From the NCBI GenBank assembly GCA_945860595.1, contig CAMAQV010000010.1, positions 1 to 64,000 on the forward strand: a DNA stretch of 64,000 nucleotides, read 5' to 3'. The notes beneath the pieces are model-generated. The model searched no databases. It saw only the letters and a program-made list of their open reading frames with translations, and was not told the DNA's origin. Of this stretch, positions 16,509 through 25,214 are shown one piece after another. How positions within the stretch are numbered: the first letter of the stretch is position 1; every line of letters begins with the position of its first letter. A program made the position numbers and the translations under genes. This DNA comes from Comamonas sp. lk (lineage in GTDB: Bacteria; Pseudomonadota; Gammaproteobacteria; Burkholderiales; Burkholderiaceae_C).

Positions 16509-17576
16509 ATGACATTGATTCCCACCACCATCCTGACCGGATTCCTCGGCTCCGGAAAAACCACGCTGCTCAAGCGCATCCTGTCTGAAGCCCACGGGCA
16601 AAAAATTGCCGTGGTCGAAAACGAATTCGGCGAGGAAAACATCGACAGCGAGATTCTGGTCTCTGACACCACAGAGCACATCGTGCAAATGAGCAACGGC
16701 TGCATCTGCTGCACCATCCGCGAAGACCTGCGTGCCACCTTACACAGTCTGGCTGAGAAAAAGCGCAAAGGTGAGTTGCACTTCGACCGCGTCGTGATCG
16801 AAACTACCGGCCTGGCCGACCCGGGACCGGTGGCGCAAACCTTTTTCATGGACGACGAAGTGGCCGAGTCCTACCTGCTGGACTCGATCCTGACCCTGGT
16901 GGATGCCAAACACGCGGCAACCCAGCTGAATGATCGCCAGGAAGCGCGTCGCCAGGTGGGTTTTGCAGACCGGATTTTCATCAGCAAAGCTGAGCTGGTG
17001 GATGCCAAAGAACTAGACGCACTCAAGCACCGGCTCAGCCACATGAACCCGCGCGCACCGCAAAGCGTGGTGCATTTCGGTGAGGTCGCCATCAAGGACG
17101 TTCTTGACCTCTACGGATTCAACCTCAATGCCAAGCTCGACATCGACCCGGATTTCCTGAAGGACGAGCACGCGCACCACGACCATGGCCATGAAGAGGC
17201 GCATGTGCATGGACCCGATTGCGACCATCCTTCCCACGACGACCATGCCCACGGCGCGGGCCACCACCACCATGTGGACGACGACGTCAAGAGCTTTGTG
17301 TTCAGGTCCCCGCGTGCCTTCGACCCGGCGCGCCTGGAGGACTTTTTGGGTGCTATCGTCAATATCTACGGGCCCCGCATGCTGCGCTACAAAGGCGTGC
17401 TCTATATGAAAGACACCGAGCGCAAGGTGATCTTCCAAGGCGTGCACCAACTTATGGGCAGCGATTTGGGGCCAGTGTGGGGTGCCGACGAGCCGCGCCA
17501 GAGCAAGATGGTGTTCATCGGCATCGACCTGCCGCAGGACATCTTGCGCCAAGGGCTTGAACAGTCGCTGGTCTAA
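16509..17576 (+). CDS. CobW/COG0523-family GTPase, probable zinc metallochaperone
   Basis: A 355-residue G3E GTPase starting MTLIPTTILTGFLGSGKTTL, with the P-loop at about residues 11-18. The metal site CxCC is present as NGCICCTIRED near 65. Switch motifs 'VVIETTGLADPGPV' and a base-recognition 'ISKAELVD' (SKAD/NKxD-like) follow, and the CobW C-terminal domain 'GVLYMKDTERKVIFQGVHQL' is complete. A histidine/aspartate-rich stretch at about residues 219-258 holds more than a dozen histidines and is likely a metal-binding loop. The ATG with no upstream residues is preferred over the track's TTG-like start. No Zur-like site was recognised. Family members insert or store zinc, so a cobalamin role is unlikely. 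Confidence 0.88.
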   Translation: MTLIPTTILTGFLGSGKTTLLKRILSEAHGQKIAVVENEFGEENIDSEILVSDTTEHIVQMSNGCICCTIREDLRATLHSLAEKKRKGELHFDRVVIETTGLADPGPVAQTFFMDDEVAESYLLDSILTLVDAKHAATQLNDRQEARRQVGFADRIFISKAELVDAKELDALKHRLSHMNPRAPQSVVHFGEVAIKDVLDLYGFNLNAKLDIDPDFLKDEHAHHDHGHEEAHVHGPDCDHPSHDDHAHGAGHHHHVDDDVKSFVFRSPRAFDPARLEDFLGAIVNIYGPRMLRYKGVLYMKDTERKVIFQGVHQLMGSDLGPVWGADEPRQSKMVFIGIDLPQDILRQGLEQSLV

Positions 17577-17624
17577 AGCGGCTCGGTAGCCGGACACCGT
17601 CACCAACCGGGGCCATGTTTAGGG

Positions 17625-17653
17625 CAAAATCCAACATATGCTGCATTGCAGCA
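17625..17653 (+). promoter_or_regulatory. -10 box and 15-nt palindrome upstream of dksA
   Basis: CAAAAT (17625-17630) is followed by 7 nt and an ATG at 17638. TGCTGC-ATT-GCAGCA (17639-17653) is a perfect inverted repeat that would cover +1 to about +16 of such a transcript, a classic repressor position. The TGC/GCA core resembles operators of PhaR-type regulators, but that is a guess from motif shape. Confidence 0.4.
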
Positions 17654-17847
17654 ATTTACTCTGGTGCGCACGCGCTAATCCAGGTGTGTTGGCTATGTTT
17701 TCTGCGATTTTTCAATGGATGGGTTTAGGGCTTGGCTTGCCTGTACACTCGCGCGCCAAAGCCGAGTCCCCCGCCGCCCAAACCACGCATGGTGGCAAAG
17801 CGCTCGCATCAGAAACACAGCCAACCGGCACCCACAGGAGACGAGCC

Positions 17848-18903
17848 GTGAAATCCCCCGCCAAAAAAACTGCTGCACGCCCGGCAGCCGCCCCGGCCAA
17901 AGCGGTGCCCGTGAAAGCAAAGACCCTTATGAAAAAACCTCCTGCACCATCCAAGCCGCCCGCTAAGAGCCCGGCAGCCACCAAAACAGCAAAGACAAGC
18001 GCAGTGAAGGCGACGACCAAACCCGCTGTAAAAACCGCATCCAAAGTGGCCGCCCCTGCGGCCAAAAAAACCCTTGCTGCCACGCCCATTAAAAAGGCCG
18101 CTGTCGCTGCGAAAGCGGCACCCGTGATACCGGCTAAGCCGCCCGGCAAAGTCAGCAGCAAAGCACCCGTCTCGCCAGTGTCCAAAACCGCACCAGCCAA
18201 GCCGCTCACCAAGGCAACAACCGCGCCGATCAAAGCAGCGCCTGCACCGTCAAAGGCGGCTCCCGCCCCCCCACCGGCCCCCATCGTGCATGCAAGCGGC
18301 ATCATCAAGGCGGTACGCCCGTCGTCGCGACTGGTGCAGATCACGGTGCCGTCGATGGCGCAAAGTGTGGCCTCCACTGCCGCGAAGTCCTCATTTCTGC
18401 CCACCGACAGCCGTGACGAGTTGCACCCTCTGGTTCCCCATGCCATCAAAAAAGACCCCAAACTGGCGGGCAACTGGAAGAAAAAGGCCCCTGGTGACTT
18501 GAGCGATGCCGAACTGATCGCCATGCCGGATTCCGAATATATGAACGACGTGCAGATGGCCGCCTTCAGACTCAAGCTGGTAGCCCTGAAAACCGGCATA
18601 TTGAGCAACGCCGGAGAAACCACCGAACACCTGCGCGAAGACACCTCGGTCATGCCCGATCCCGCTGACCGGGCCACCATCGAAGAAGAGCACGCGCTAG
18701 AGCTGCGTACCCGCGACCGTGAGCGCAAGCTCTTGAAAAAGATTGAGCAGGCCATCAGCCGCATCGACGCCAATGAATACGGCTACTGTGACGAAACCGG
18801 CGAGCCCATTGGTGTGGGGCGCCTTCTGGCCCGCCCCACCGCCACGCTATCGCTTGAGGCACAGCAGCGGCGCGAACTCAAGCAGAAGATGTTTGGCGAC
18901 TAA
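17848..18903 (+). CDS. dksA: DksA-family RNA polymerase regulator with histone H1-like extension
   Basis: The C-terminal 150 residues are a DksA: the coiled-coil tip 'DPADRATIEEEHALELRTRD' keeps both aspartates and the alanine needed for RNA polymerase control (near residue 271), then 'RERKLLKKIEQAISRIDANE'. The zinc-finger region reads YGYCDETGEPIGVGRLLARP and then 'TATLSLEAQQRRELKQKMF', so three of the four cysteines are missing. The first 150 or so residues are a low-complexity Ala/Lys/Pro tail (repeats such as KKPPAPSKPPAKSP) like histone H1-type nucleoid proteins, making 351 residues against 151 in E. coli. GTG at 17848 is chosen for its AGGAG 7 nt upstream. An in-frame ATG at 17638 would add 70 residues. 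Confidence 0.85.
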   Translation: MKSPAKKTAARPAAAPAKAVPVKAKTLMKKPPAPSKPPAKSPAATKTAKTSAVKATTKPAVKTASKVAAPAAKKTLAATPIKKAAVAAKAAPVIPAKPPGKVSSKAPVSPVSKTAPAKPLTKATTAPIKAAPAPSKAAPAPPPAPIVHASGIIKAVRPSSRLVQITVPSMAQSVASTAAKSSFLPTDSRDELHPLVPHAIKKDPKLAGNWKKKAPGDLSDAELIAMPDSEYMNDVQMAAFRLKLVALKTGILSNAGETTEHLREDTSVMPDPADRATIEEEHALELRTRDRERKLLKKIEQAISRIDANEYGYCDETGEPIGVGRLLARPTATLSLEAQQRRELKQKMFGD

Positions 18904-18968
18904 GTACCAGACCGGAGCCCCCCAGCTAGACGCCCGCAGGTCTGCAACCCATCCCCCCGCAGGCAGCC

Positions 18969-19190
18969 TTGACCGAACTACACCAGATCTGCAGAGCCGA
19001 GTTAGCGCGGCTGCGGGCTGAGCAGGCAGCCCAAACGCAAGCGGATGCGCGGGCGCAGACAGGGCCGATAGCGCCGGCCGGCGTTTCTGAACGCAACCGG
19101 GCCGAAATTCTGAAAAAGATTGACGCCATCGAAACCCAGATGCGGTCGCAATGGGCTGCGCCCGATCCGGCACATCTGCTCAAACTTTGA
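18969..19190 (+). CDS. Small hypothetical protein
   Basis: A 73-residue ORF from a TTG start with a weak Shine-Dalgarno. It is predicted mostly helical and charged (ELARLRAEQAAQTQADARAQ, then 'RAEILKKIDAIETQMRSQW'), possibly a short coiled coil. It fills the gap between dksA and the convergent araC gene and overlaps the latter's end by 11 bp. I do not recognise a family. It may be spurious. Confidence 0.35.
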   Translation: MTELHQICRAELARLRAEQAAQTQADARAQTGPIAPAGVSERNRAEILKKIDAIETQMRSQWAAPDPAHLLKL

Positions 19191-20097
19191 ACAATTTGGC
19201 GCCCTGGCGGCGGTAGTCGCGCGGGGTCATGCCCTTAATATCAAGAAACCGGCGGTTGAAATTCGCCAGGTTGTTGAACCCGACCTCAAAAGCAATGTTG
19301 GTAATTTGCTGGTCGGATGCGGTAAGTAATTGGCAGGCCCGGTTGATGCGTACATGGTTAACAAAGTCAGTGAACGTGTTGCCGGTGGCACGGCGGAAAA
19401 AGCGCGAGAACCGGCTCTCACTCATGCCGAATTCCTCGGCCAAATCAGAAGCCGACAGGTTCTCACCGAATTGCCCGGTGATCCGGCCCAGAATCGCATT
19501 GATTTGGTCTAGCTGGGCATCATTGTCGACACTTTGAATCTGTGCGGTCGACAGCAAGCGGTAGTCATTGCAGCGGGCCAGGTCATGGAGGAACTCACAA
19601 AAAACCGCAAAACGTGCAAGCCCCTGCGCGGCTTTGATGCGTTTCCAGTAGCCCTGCGCTTTTGCACCCATATCAAAGAATTCAATGCCGTGGCGCGACC
19701 GCTCCAACAAGGGCAAGGCACTGCGCAATTCGGGGATGGAGCGGCTGCTCTGCTCAATCGGATCGTGCGGAAACTGGATCACCAGATCGCGCTGGGCAAC
19801 GCCACCGTCCGGCAAGTCCATGCTGATCCAGTTGTGCGGCAAACGCGGCCCGGTCAGCACCAGGTGGCCAGGCTGAAACTGGCCGATCCAGTCGCCCACG
19901 AAAGCCTTTCCAGAGGTGGCGGTTATCAGGTGCAGCTCGTATTCGTCGTGGTAATGCCAGCGCGCTAAGGGGGTGGGAAAGCCATGCGCCAGGCAACGCA
20001 CAATGCCCACCTCCTCCGGTCGCTCATAACCGAGCTCGGGCGAGCGCACATAGTCGTGCTCCAGCTCGGGACTTTGTTGGCGCGGCTTGGCGGACAT
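19180..20097 (-). CDS. AraC-family regulator of the polyol operon
   Basis: A 305-residue activator with an N-terminal cupin sensor domain ('ARWHYHDEYELHLITATSGK', 'FQPGHLVLTGPRLPHNW') and a C-terminal pair of helix-turn-helix motifs ('LSASDLAEEFGMSESRFSRF' and 'ITNIAFEVGFNNLANFNRRF', then 'GMTPRDYRR'). The start MSAKPRQQSPELEHD is taken because the track's longer ORF runs through smoS. It is the last gene of the smo operon, 11 bp after smoS, so it probably activates its own operon in response to a polyol, as MtlR does in pseudomonads. The effector is inferred from context only. Confidence 0.88.
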   Translation of the reverse strand: MSAKPRQQSPELEHDYVRSPELGYERPEEVGIVRCLAHGFPTPLARWHYHDEYELHLITATSGKAFVGDWIGQFQPGHLVLTGPRLPHNWISMDLPDGGVAQRDLVIQFPHDPIEQSSRSIPELRSALPLLERSRHGIEFFDMGAKAQGYWKRIKAAQGLARFAVFCEFLHDLARCNDYRLLSTAQIQSVDNDAQLDQINAILGRITGQFGENLSASDLAEEFGMSESRFSRFFRRATGNTFTDFVNHVRINRACQLLTASDQQITNIAFEVGFNNLANFNRRFLDIKGMTPRDYRRQGAKLFKV

Positions 20098-20108
20098 AGT
20101 CGGCAAGC

Positions 20109-20897
20109 TTATGACATGACGCTTCCGCCATCGACATTGAGCGTCTGGGCCGTGATGTACGCGGCCTCGTCGCTGGCCAGGAATACAGCGGCACCACAAA
20201 TGTCTGTGGGGTCGCCCATATAGCCCAGCGGCACAGCCAGACCGACACGCTTTTTCTTCTCGCCAATCGGGAGGTTTTCGTACTTGGCAAACAGCCCGTC
20301 CACATGCGCCCACATCGGCGTGTTGATCACGCCCGGCGCGATGCCGTTGACGCGGATAGCGTGGGGTGCCATGGCCAACGCGGCGCTCTGGGTGTAGCTG
20401 ATGATGGCGGCCTTGGTGGCGCAGTAGTGCGAGACCAGCGCCTCGCCGCGCCGCCCGGCCTGGCTGGCCATATTGATCACGCTGCCGCCCTTCACACCTT
20501 GGTCCACCATATGGGCCAGCACTTTTTGCATGGCAAAGAACGCACCTTTGACGTTGACCGCAAACAACTTGTCATACATGGCCTCGTCGCTTTGCAGCAG
20601 CGGAGCCATGTCAAAAATCGCGGCATTGTTGAACAGCGTGGTCACCGGGCCAAAGCGGGCGTGGGCGGCGGCAACCAGGGCATCGATGGCATCTATGCTG
20701 CGTACATCGGTGGGCACATAGGCGAGTGCGTCGGGGTGCAGCCCCATCAGTGCGGCCAGCTCAGGCGTGGCTTGCGCGCCCACATCGGCGACGGTGCAGC
20801 GCGCGCCCTGCTCCAGATAGGCTTGCGCAACAGCCAAACCAATACCGCCTGCAGCACCGGTGAGGATGGCGTGTTTGTCCTTCAAACGCTGGCTCAT
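20109..20897 (-). CDS. smoS: Sorbitol (L-iditol 2-) dehydrogenase, SDR family
   Basis: A 262-residue short-chain dehydrogenase that oxidises D-glucitol to D-fructose with NAD. Motifs: TGAAGGIG near residues 13-20, NNAA at about 89, and catalytic Ser and YCATK in 'GRRGEALVSHYCATKAAIIS'. The tail 'ENLPIGEKKKRVGLAVPLG' and 'AQTLNVDGGSVMS' closely resemble Rhodobacter SmoS. The start overlaps the dalD stop by 4 bp. Its place behind smoEFGK and a second polyol dehydrogenase supports the role. Galactitol or ribitol activity cannot be excluded. Confidence 0.87.
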   Translation of the reverse strand: MSQRLKDKHAILTGAAGGIGLAVAQAYLEQGARCTVADVGAQATPELAALMGLHPDALAYVPTDVRSIDAIDALVAAAHARFGPVTTLFNNAAIFDMAPLLQSDEAMYDKLFAVNVKGAFFAMQKVLAHMVDQGVKGGSVINMASQAGRRGEALVSHYCATKAAIISYTQSAALAMAPHAIRVNGIAPGVINTPMWAHVDGLFAKYENLPIGEKKKRVGLAVPLGYMGDPTDICGAAVFLASDEAAYITAQTLNVDGGSVMS

Positions 20898-22309
20898 GGG
20901 GAAGTCCTTTTCATGAATTGTTCAACGCGCCGGTACGCATGCTCCATGGCCTGGCGCAAGCGGGCATCACCCGCCAGCGGGCCCCACAGGGTCGGGTCGG
21001 CGCAAAAAGCCGCGATGGGGTCGGCACTGGCGCAGATGGCGTGGGCCACTGCCGGATCCATGGCCTGGTCCTGGTAGGTGTAGGCGATGGCACCTGCATG
21101 CCAGCGCTGCAAGTACGCCAGGAACAGCGCGGGCAGCATAGCCACACTGGCAATGCTCTCCCCCCGCGCCAGCCGCTCGCGGATGGTGGGCGCGATAAAG
21201 CCGGGGATCTTGGAAAAGCCATCCATGGCCACGCGCTGGTTGGTATCTGCGATTGCAGGGTTGGCAAAGCGGTCCAGCACCACATCGCGGTACTGCGCCA
21301 GGTTGATGGGACTGGAGTGCTCGGGCGTATCGAGGACGGGGATCACGTCATCGGTCACGTAGTCGAAAGCAAGCTGGCGAATCTGCGTGTCGTGCGTGCC
21401 TTCATGGATATAGGTGTAGCCGACCAAAGTCCCGGCCCAGGCAATGCAGCTGTGGCTGGCATTCAGCAGGCGGATTTTGGCCTCTTCATAGGCCTGGACA
21501 GACGCCACCATTTCCACCCCGACCTGCTCCCAGGCCGGACGCCCGCCGATGAACTTGTCCTCAATCACCCATTGGATAAAGCTCTCGCCCATCAAAGCCG
21601 CCGGATCGTCCACGCCGGTTACGGCGGCGACCCGCTCACGCACCGCGGCTGTAGGGCGCGGGGTGATGCGGTCCACCATGGCGTTGGGGCTGGATGTGTG
21701 CTGGGCCACCCAGTCGCGCAGCGGTGCATCGCCCAGCAGGTCGATGAACTGCAACAAACCGGCGCGGGCGCGCTCACCGTTGTGGCGCAGGTTGTCGCAG
21801 TTGAGCAGGGTCAGCGGCCCGGCACCGCCGCGCATACGGGCACGCAAGATCGCAACCAATGCGCCATAAATCGTGCTGCCCGGCCGACCGGCGCGGGCTG
21901 CATCCAAGTCGCTTTGCAGATCCGCAAAGCCCAGGTCCAGGCAGTCTTTGCTATCCAGGTAATAGCCGGCTTCGGTGACCGTGAAAGAGATGATGCGGGT
22001 GCTGTCCTGCGCGCCCAAGGCCACCAGACCGCTGAGCTCGGCGTCCCATGCAATCACGCGGCTGATGGCGTGGATGCGGGTGTAGCTGCGCGCGCCCTGT
22101 GGCGTGACAGTCTCCAGCGTGTAGGCCCCTTTGCTGGCCACCAGCGCGGCGATAGTGTCCTGCATGTCCGGGCGGATGTTGCCGCCCGCCAGCGCCCAAC
22201 GGTGGTTACCGCTGAGCTGGAGTTGGTGCACATAAACGGCTTGGTGGGCGCGGTGGAAGGAACCGAGCCCCAGGTGGAGCATGGTCAAAGGTGTGGCGGT
22301 GGCTGGCAT
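20894..22309 (-). CDS. dalD: D-arabinitol 4-dehydrogenase / mannitol dehydrogenase family
   Basis: A 471-residue long-chain polyol dehydrogenase. The N-terminus 'MLHLGLGSFHRAHQAVYVHQ' and stretches 'LTLLNCDNLRHNGERAR', 'MVDRITPRPTAAVRERV' and 'NASHSCIAWAGTLVGYTYIH' follow Klebsiella DalD closely. The catalytic Lys lies in the conserved 'GFSKIPGFIAPTIRERL' segment. It makes D-xylulose from D-arabinitol, and relatives also turn D-mannitol into fructose. The ATG at 22309 is chosen. The track's TTG at 22324 overlaps the smoK stop (TTGA) and is possible. Confidence 0.82.
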   Translation of the reverse strand: MPATATPLTMLHLGLGSFHRAHQAVYVHQLQLSGNHRWALAGGNIRPDMQDTIAALVASKGAYTLETVTPQGARSYTRIHAISRVIAWDAELSGLVALGAQDSTRIISFTVTEAGYYLDSKDCLDLGFADLQSDLDAARAGRPGSTIYGALVAILRARMRGGAGPLTLLNCDNLRHNGERARAGLLQFIDLLGDAPLRDWVAQHTSSPNAMVDRITPRPTAAVRERVAAVTGVDDPAALMGESFIQWVIEDKFIGGRPAWEQVGVEMVASVQAYEEAKIRLLNASHSCIAWAGTLVGYTYIHEGTHDTQIRQLAFDYVTDDVIPVLDTPEHSSPINLAQYRDVVLDRFANPAIADTNQRVAMDGFSKIPGFIAPTIRERLARGESIASVAMLPALFLAYLQRWHAGAIAYTYQDQAMDPAVAHAICASADPIAAFCADPTLWGPLAGDARLRQAMEHAYRRVEQFMKRTSP

Positions 22310-22320
22310 GGTGGCAAATA

Positions 22321-23373
<1,053 letters not shown>

Positions 23374-23411
23374 GGACGGGCTTCAATCGAAGGGTAAATA
23401 AGACACAGAGT

Positions 23412-24242
23412 TCACTTCACCGCGCCGAAAGTCAGCCCTTGCACCAGCTGCTTCTGGCTGAACCAGCCGAAGACGACGATGGGTGCAATCGCCATCAGCG
23501 ATGCAGCAGACAGCTTGGCCCAAAACAGGCCTTCGGGGCTGGAGTAACTGGCAATCAAGGTGGCCAAAGTACCGGCTTTGGCCGAACTCAGGTTCAGGCT
23601 CCAGAAGGCCTCATTCCAGCTCAGCACCAGACACAGCAAGCCGGTGGACGCCAGGCCACCCAGCGCCAGTGGCAAGGTCACGCGGTAAAACTCCTGCCAG
23701 AGATTGGCACCGTCCATGCGCGCGGCTTCCAGGATTTCGTGGGGAATATCTTTGAAGTGCGAATACAGCATCCAGACCATGATGGGCAGGTTGGAGAGCA
23801 TGAAGATGATGATCAGGCCGGTGCGGGTGTCGAGCAGACCGGCCTGCTGGGCCAGCACATAAATCGGCACTAGCGCGCCCACGGCAGGCATCATCTTGGT
23901 CGACAGCATCCACATCAGGATGTTCTTGGTGTGGCGGCCTTTGAAGAAAGCCATGGAATAGGCGGCCGGTGCGGCAATCAACAAACCGATCACCGTGGAG
24001 ACCACGCTGGTGATCAATGAATTGCGGGCGTAGAGCAGGTAATCGCTGCGCTCCTCGACTTCGCGGAAATTGTCCAGCGTCGGTGTGAACCACAGCAGCG
24101 GGGGCACCGCAATCGCCTGCAACTCGGTCTTGAAGGCCGTCAGGATCAGCCAAGCCAGCGGGAAAAACAGCAGCAGCGTGAGCAGCCACGCGATCAGCGT
24201 GCGAAGGATCAGCGCAGGAGGGTATTTGGAGCGCGCGGCCAT
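23412..24242 (-). CDS. smoG: Polyol ABC transporter permease (MalG type)
   Basis: A 276-residue inner-membrane permease with six predicted helices, starting 'LIAWLLTLLLFFPLAWLILT'. The EAA loop that docks the ATPase is 'EAARMDGANLWQEFYRVTLP' near residues 170-190. The family stretch 'MLSTKMMPAVGALVPIY' is present. It lies 2 bp after smoF on the same strand. Confidence 0.92.
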   Translation of the reverse strand: MAARSKYPPALILRTLIAWLLTLLLFFPLAWLILTAFKTELQAIAVPPLLWFTPTLDNFREVEERSDYLLYARNSLITSVVSTVIGLLIAAPAAYSMAFFKGRHTKNILMWMLSTKMMPAVGALVPIYVLAQQAGLLDTRTGLIIIFMLSNLPIMVWMLYSHFKDIPHEILEAARMDGANLWQEFYRVTLPLALGGLASTGLLCLVLSWNEAFWSLNLSSAKAGTLATLIASYSSPEGLFWAKLSAASLMAIAPIVVFGWFSQKQLVQGLTFGAVK

Positions 24243-24244
24243 GC

Positions 24245-25105
24245 TCAGGTATCCAAGTTACGACCGACCAGCCGTATCAAAAATGCGGCTGCAATATTGG
24301 CCAGCAGCACCGCAAACAAAGCCCCGGCAGAGGCCACGCCGGCATCAAAATTCAGCAGGGCCTGCTTGAAAATCAGGAAGGCCACATTGGTGCTGGCGTC
24401 GCCCGGACCGCCGCCGGTGGTCGTGAAAATCTCTGCGAATATGCTAAGCAGGAAAATCATCTCAATCATCACCACCACCGCAATCGAGCGACCCAAGTGC
24501 GGGATGTACAGGTACCGCAATTGCTGCAGATAGGTCGCACCGTCCATGCGCGCGGCCTCCAATTGTTCGCGGTTCATGCTTTGCAGCGCAGTCATGAAAA
24601 TCAGGGTGGCAAAAGGCAGCCATTGCCAGGCCACCATGATGACAATTGAACCCAGCGGAAAGTCGCTCAACCACTCCAGGGGGGTGGCACCAAAGAAAAT
24701 CCACACCTGCGCCAGCGCGCCGTAGATGGGATGCATCATCATGTGCTTCCACAACAGCGCGTTGACGGTGGGCATCACAAAAAATGGGGAAATCAGCAGC
24801 AAGCGAACCACGGCGCGCCCAGGGAAAGCCTCGTCAATCAACAAAGCCAGCGCAGCGCCCATCACAACCGTGATCACAATCACACTGCCCAGCAGCCAGA
24901 TGGTGTTGAGCACGGCCACCGAAAACGAGGGGTCGGTGAGGAAATATTCAAAATTCTCGAACCCGATAAAACCGGTCTGTTCCGGCTGCATCAGGTTGTA
25001 GCGGATCACCGAAAAATACACCGACATCACCAGCGGCACCAACATCCACAGCAGCAGCGTGGCGACGGCCGGCGTTAGCAACAGGCGGGGCAGCAGGCGG
25101 TTCAT
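24245..25105 (-). CDS. smoF: Polyol ABC transporter permease (MalF type)
   Basis: A 286-residue permease starting MNRLLPRLLLTPAVATLLLW. Six helices and the EAA loop 'EAARMDGATYLQQLRYLYIP' near residues 190-210 are visible, as is 'FAEIFTTTGGGPGDASTNVA', typical of sugar permeases of this group. The track start at 25174 lies inside the terminator hairpin, so the ATG at 25105 is used. Confidence 0.92.
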   Translation of the reverse strand: MNRLLPRLLLTPAVATLLLWMLVPLVMSVYFSVIRYNLMQPEQTGFIGFENFEYFLTDPSFSVAVLNTIWLLGSVIVITVVMGAALALLIDEAFPGRAVVRLLLISPFFVMPTVNALLWKHMMMHPIYGALAQVWIFFGATPLEWLSDFPLGSIVIMVAWQWLPFATLIFMTALQSMNREQLEAARMDGATYLQQLRYLYIPHLGRSIAVVVMIEMIFLLSIFAEIFTTTGGGPGDASTNVAFLIFKQALLNFDAGVASAGALFAVLLANIAAAFLIRLVGRNLDT

Positions 25106-25135
25106 CGGGAGGGGTTCGGAGACGGGGAGTGCATA

Positions 25136-25166
25136 CAAAAAGGTGTCGGCACAGCGTGCCGACACC
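25136..25166 (-). terminator. Intrinsic terminator between smoE and smoF
   Basis: On the minus strand: a perfect 11-bp stem GGTGTCGGCAC/GTGCCGACACC with a 3-nt loop, followed by TTTTTG. It should partly stop transcription after the binding-protein gene, and/or protect its mRNA 3' end, giving more SmoE than permease. Confidence 0.8.
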
Positions 25167-25214
25167 CTGCACACGGGGCGACCACCCTCAAGGTGAGCGC
25201 CCAGTTTTTCCGGC

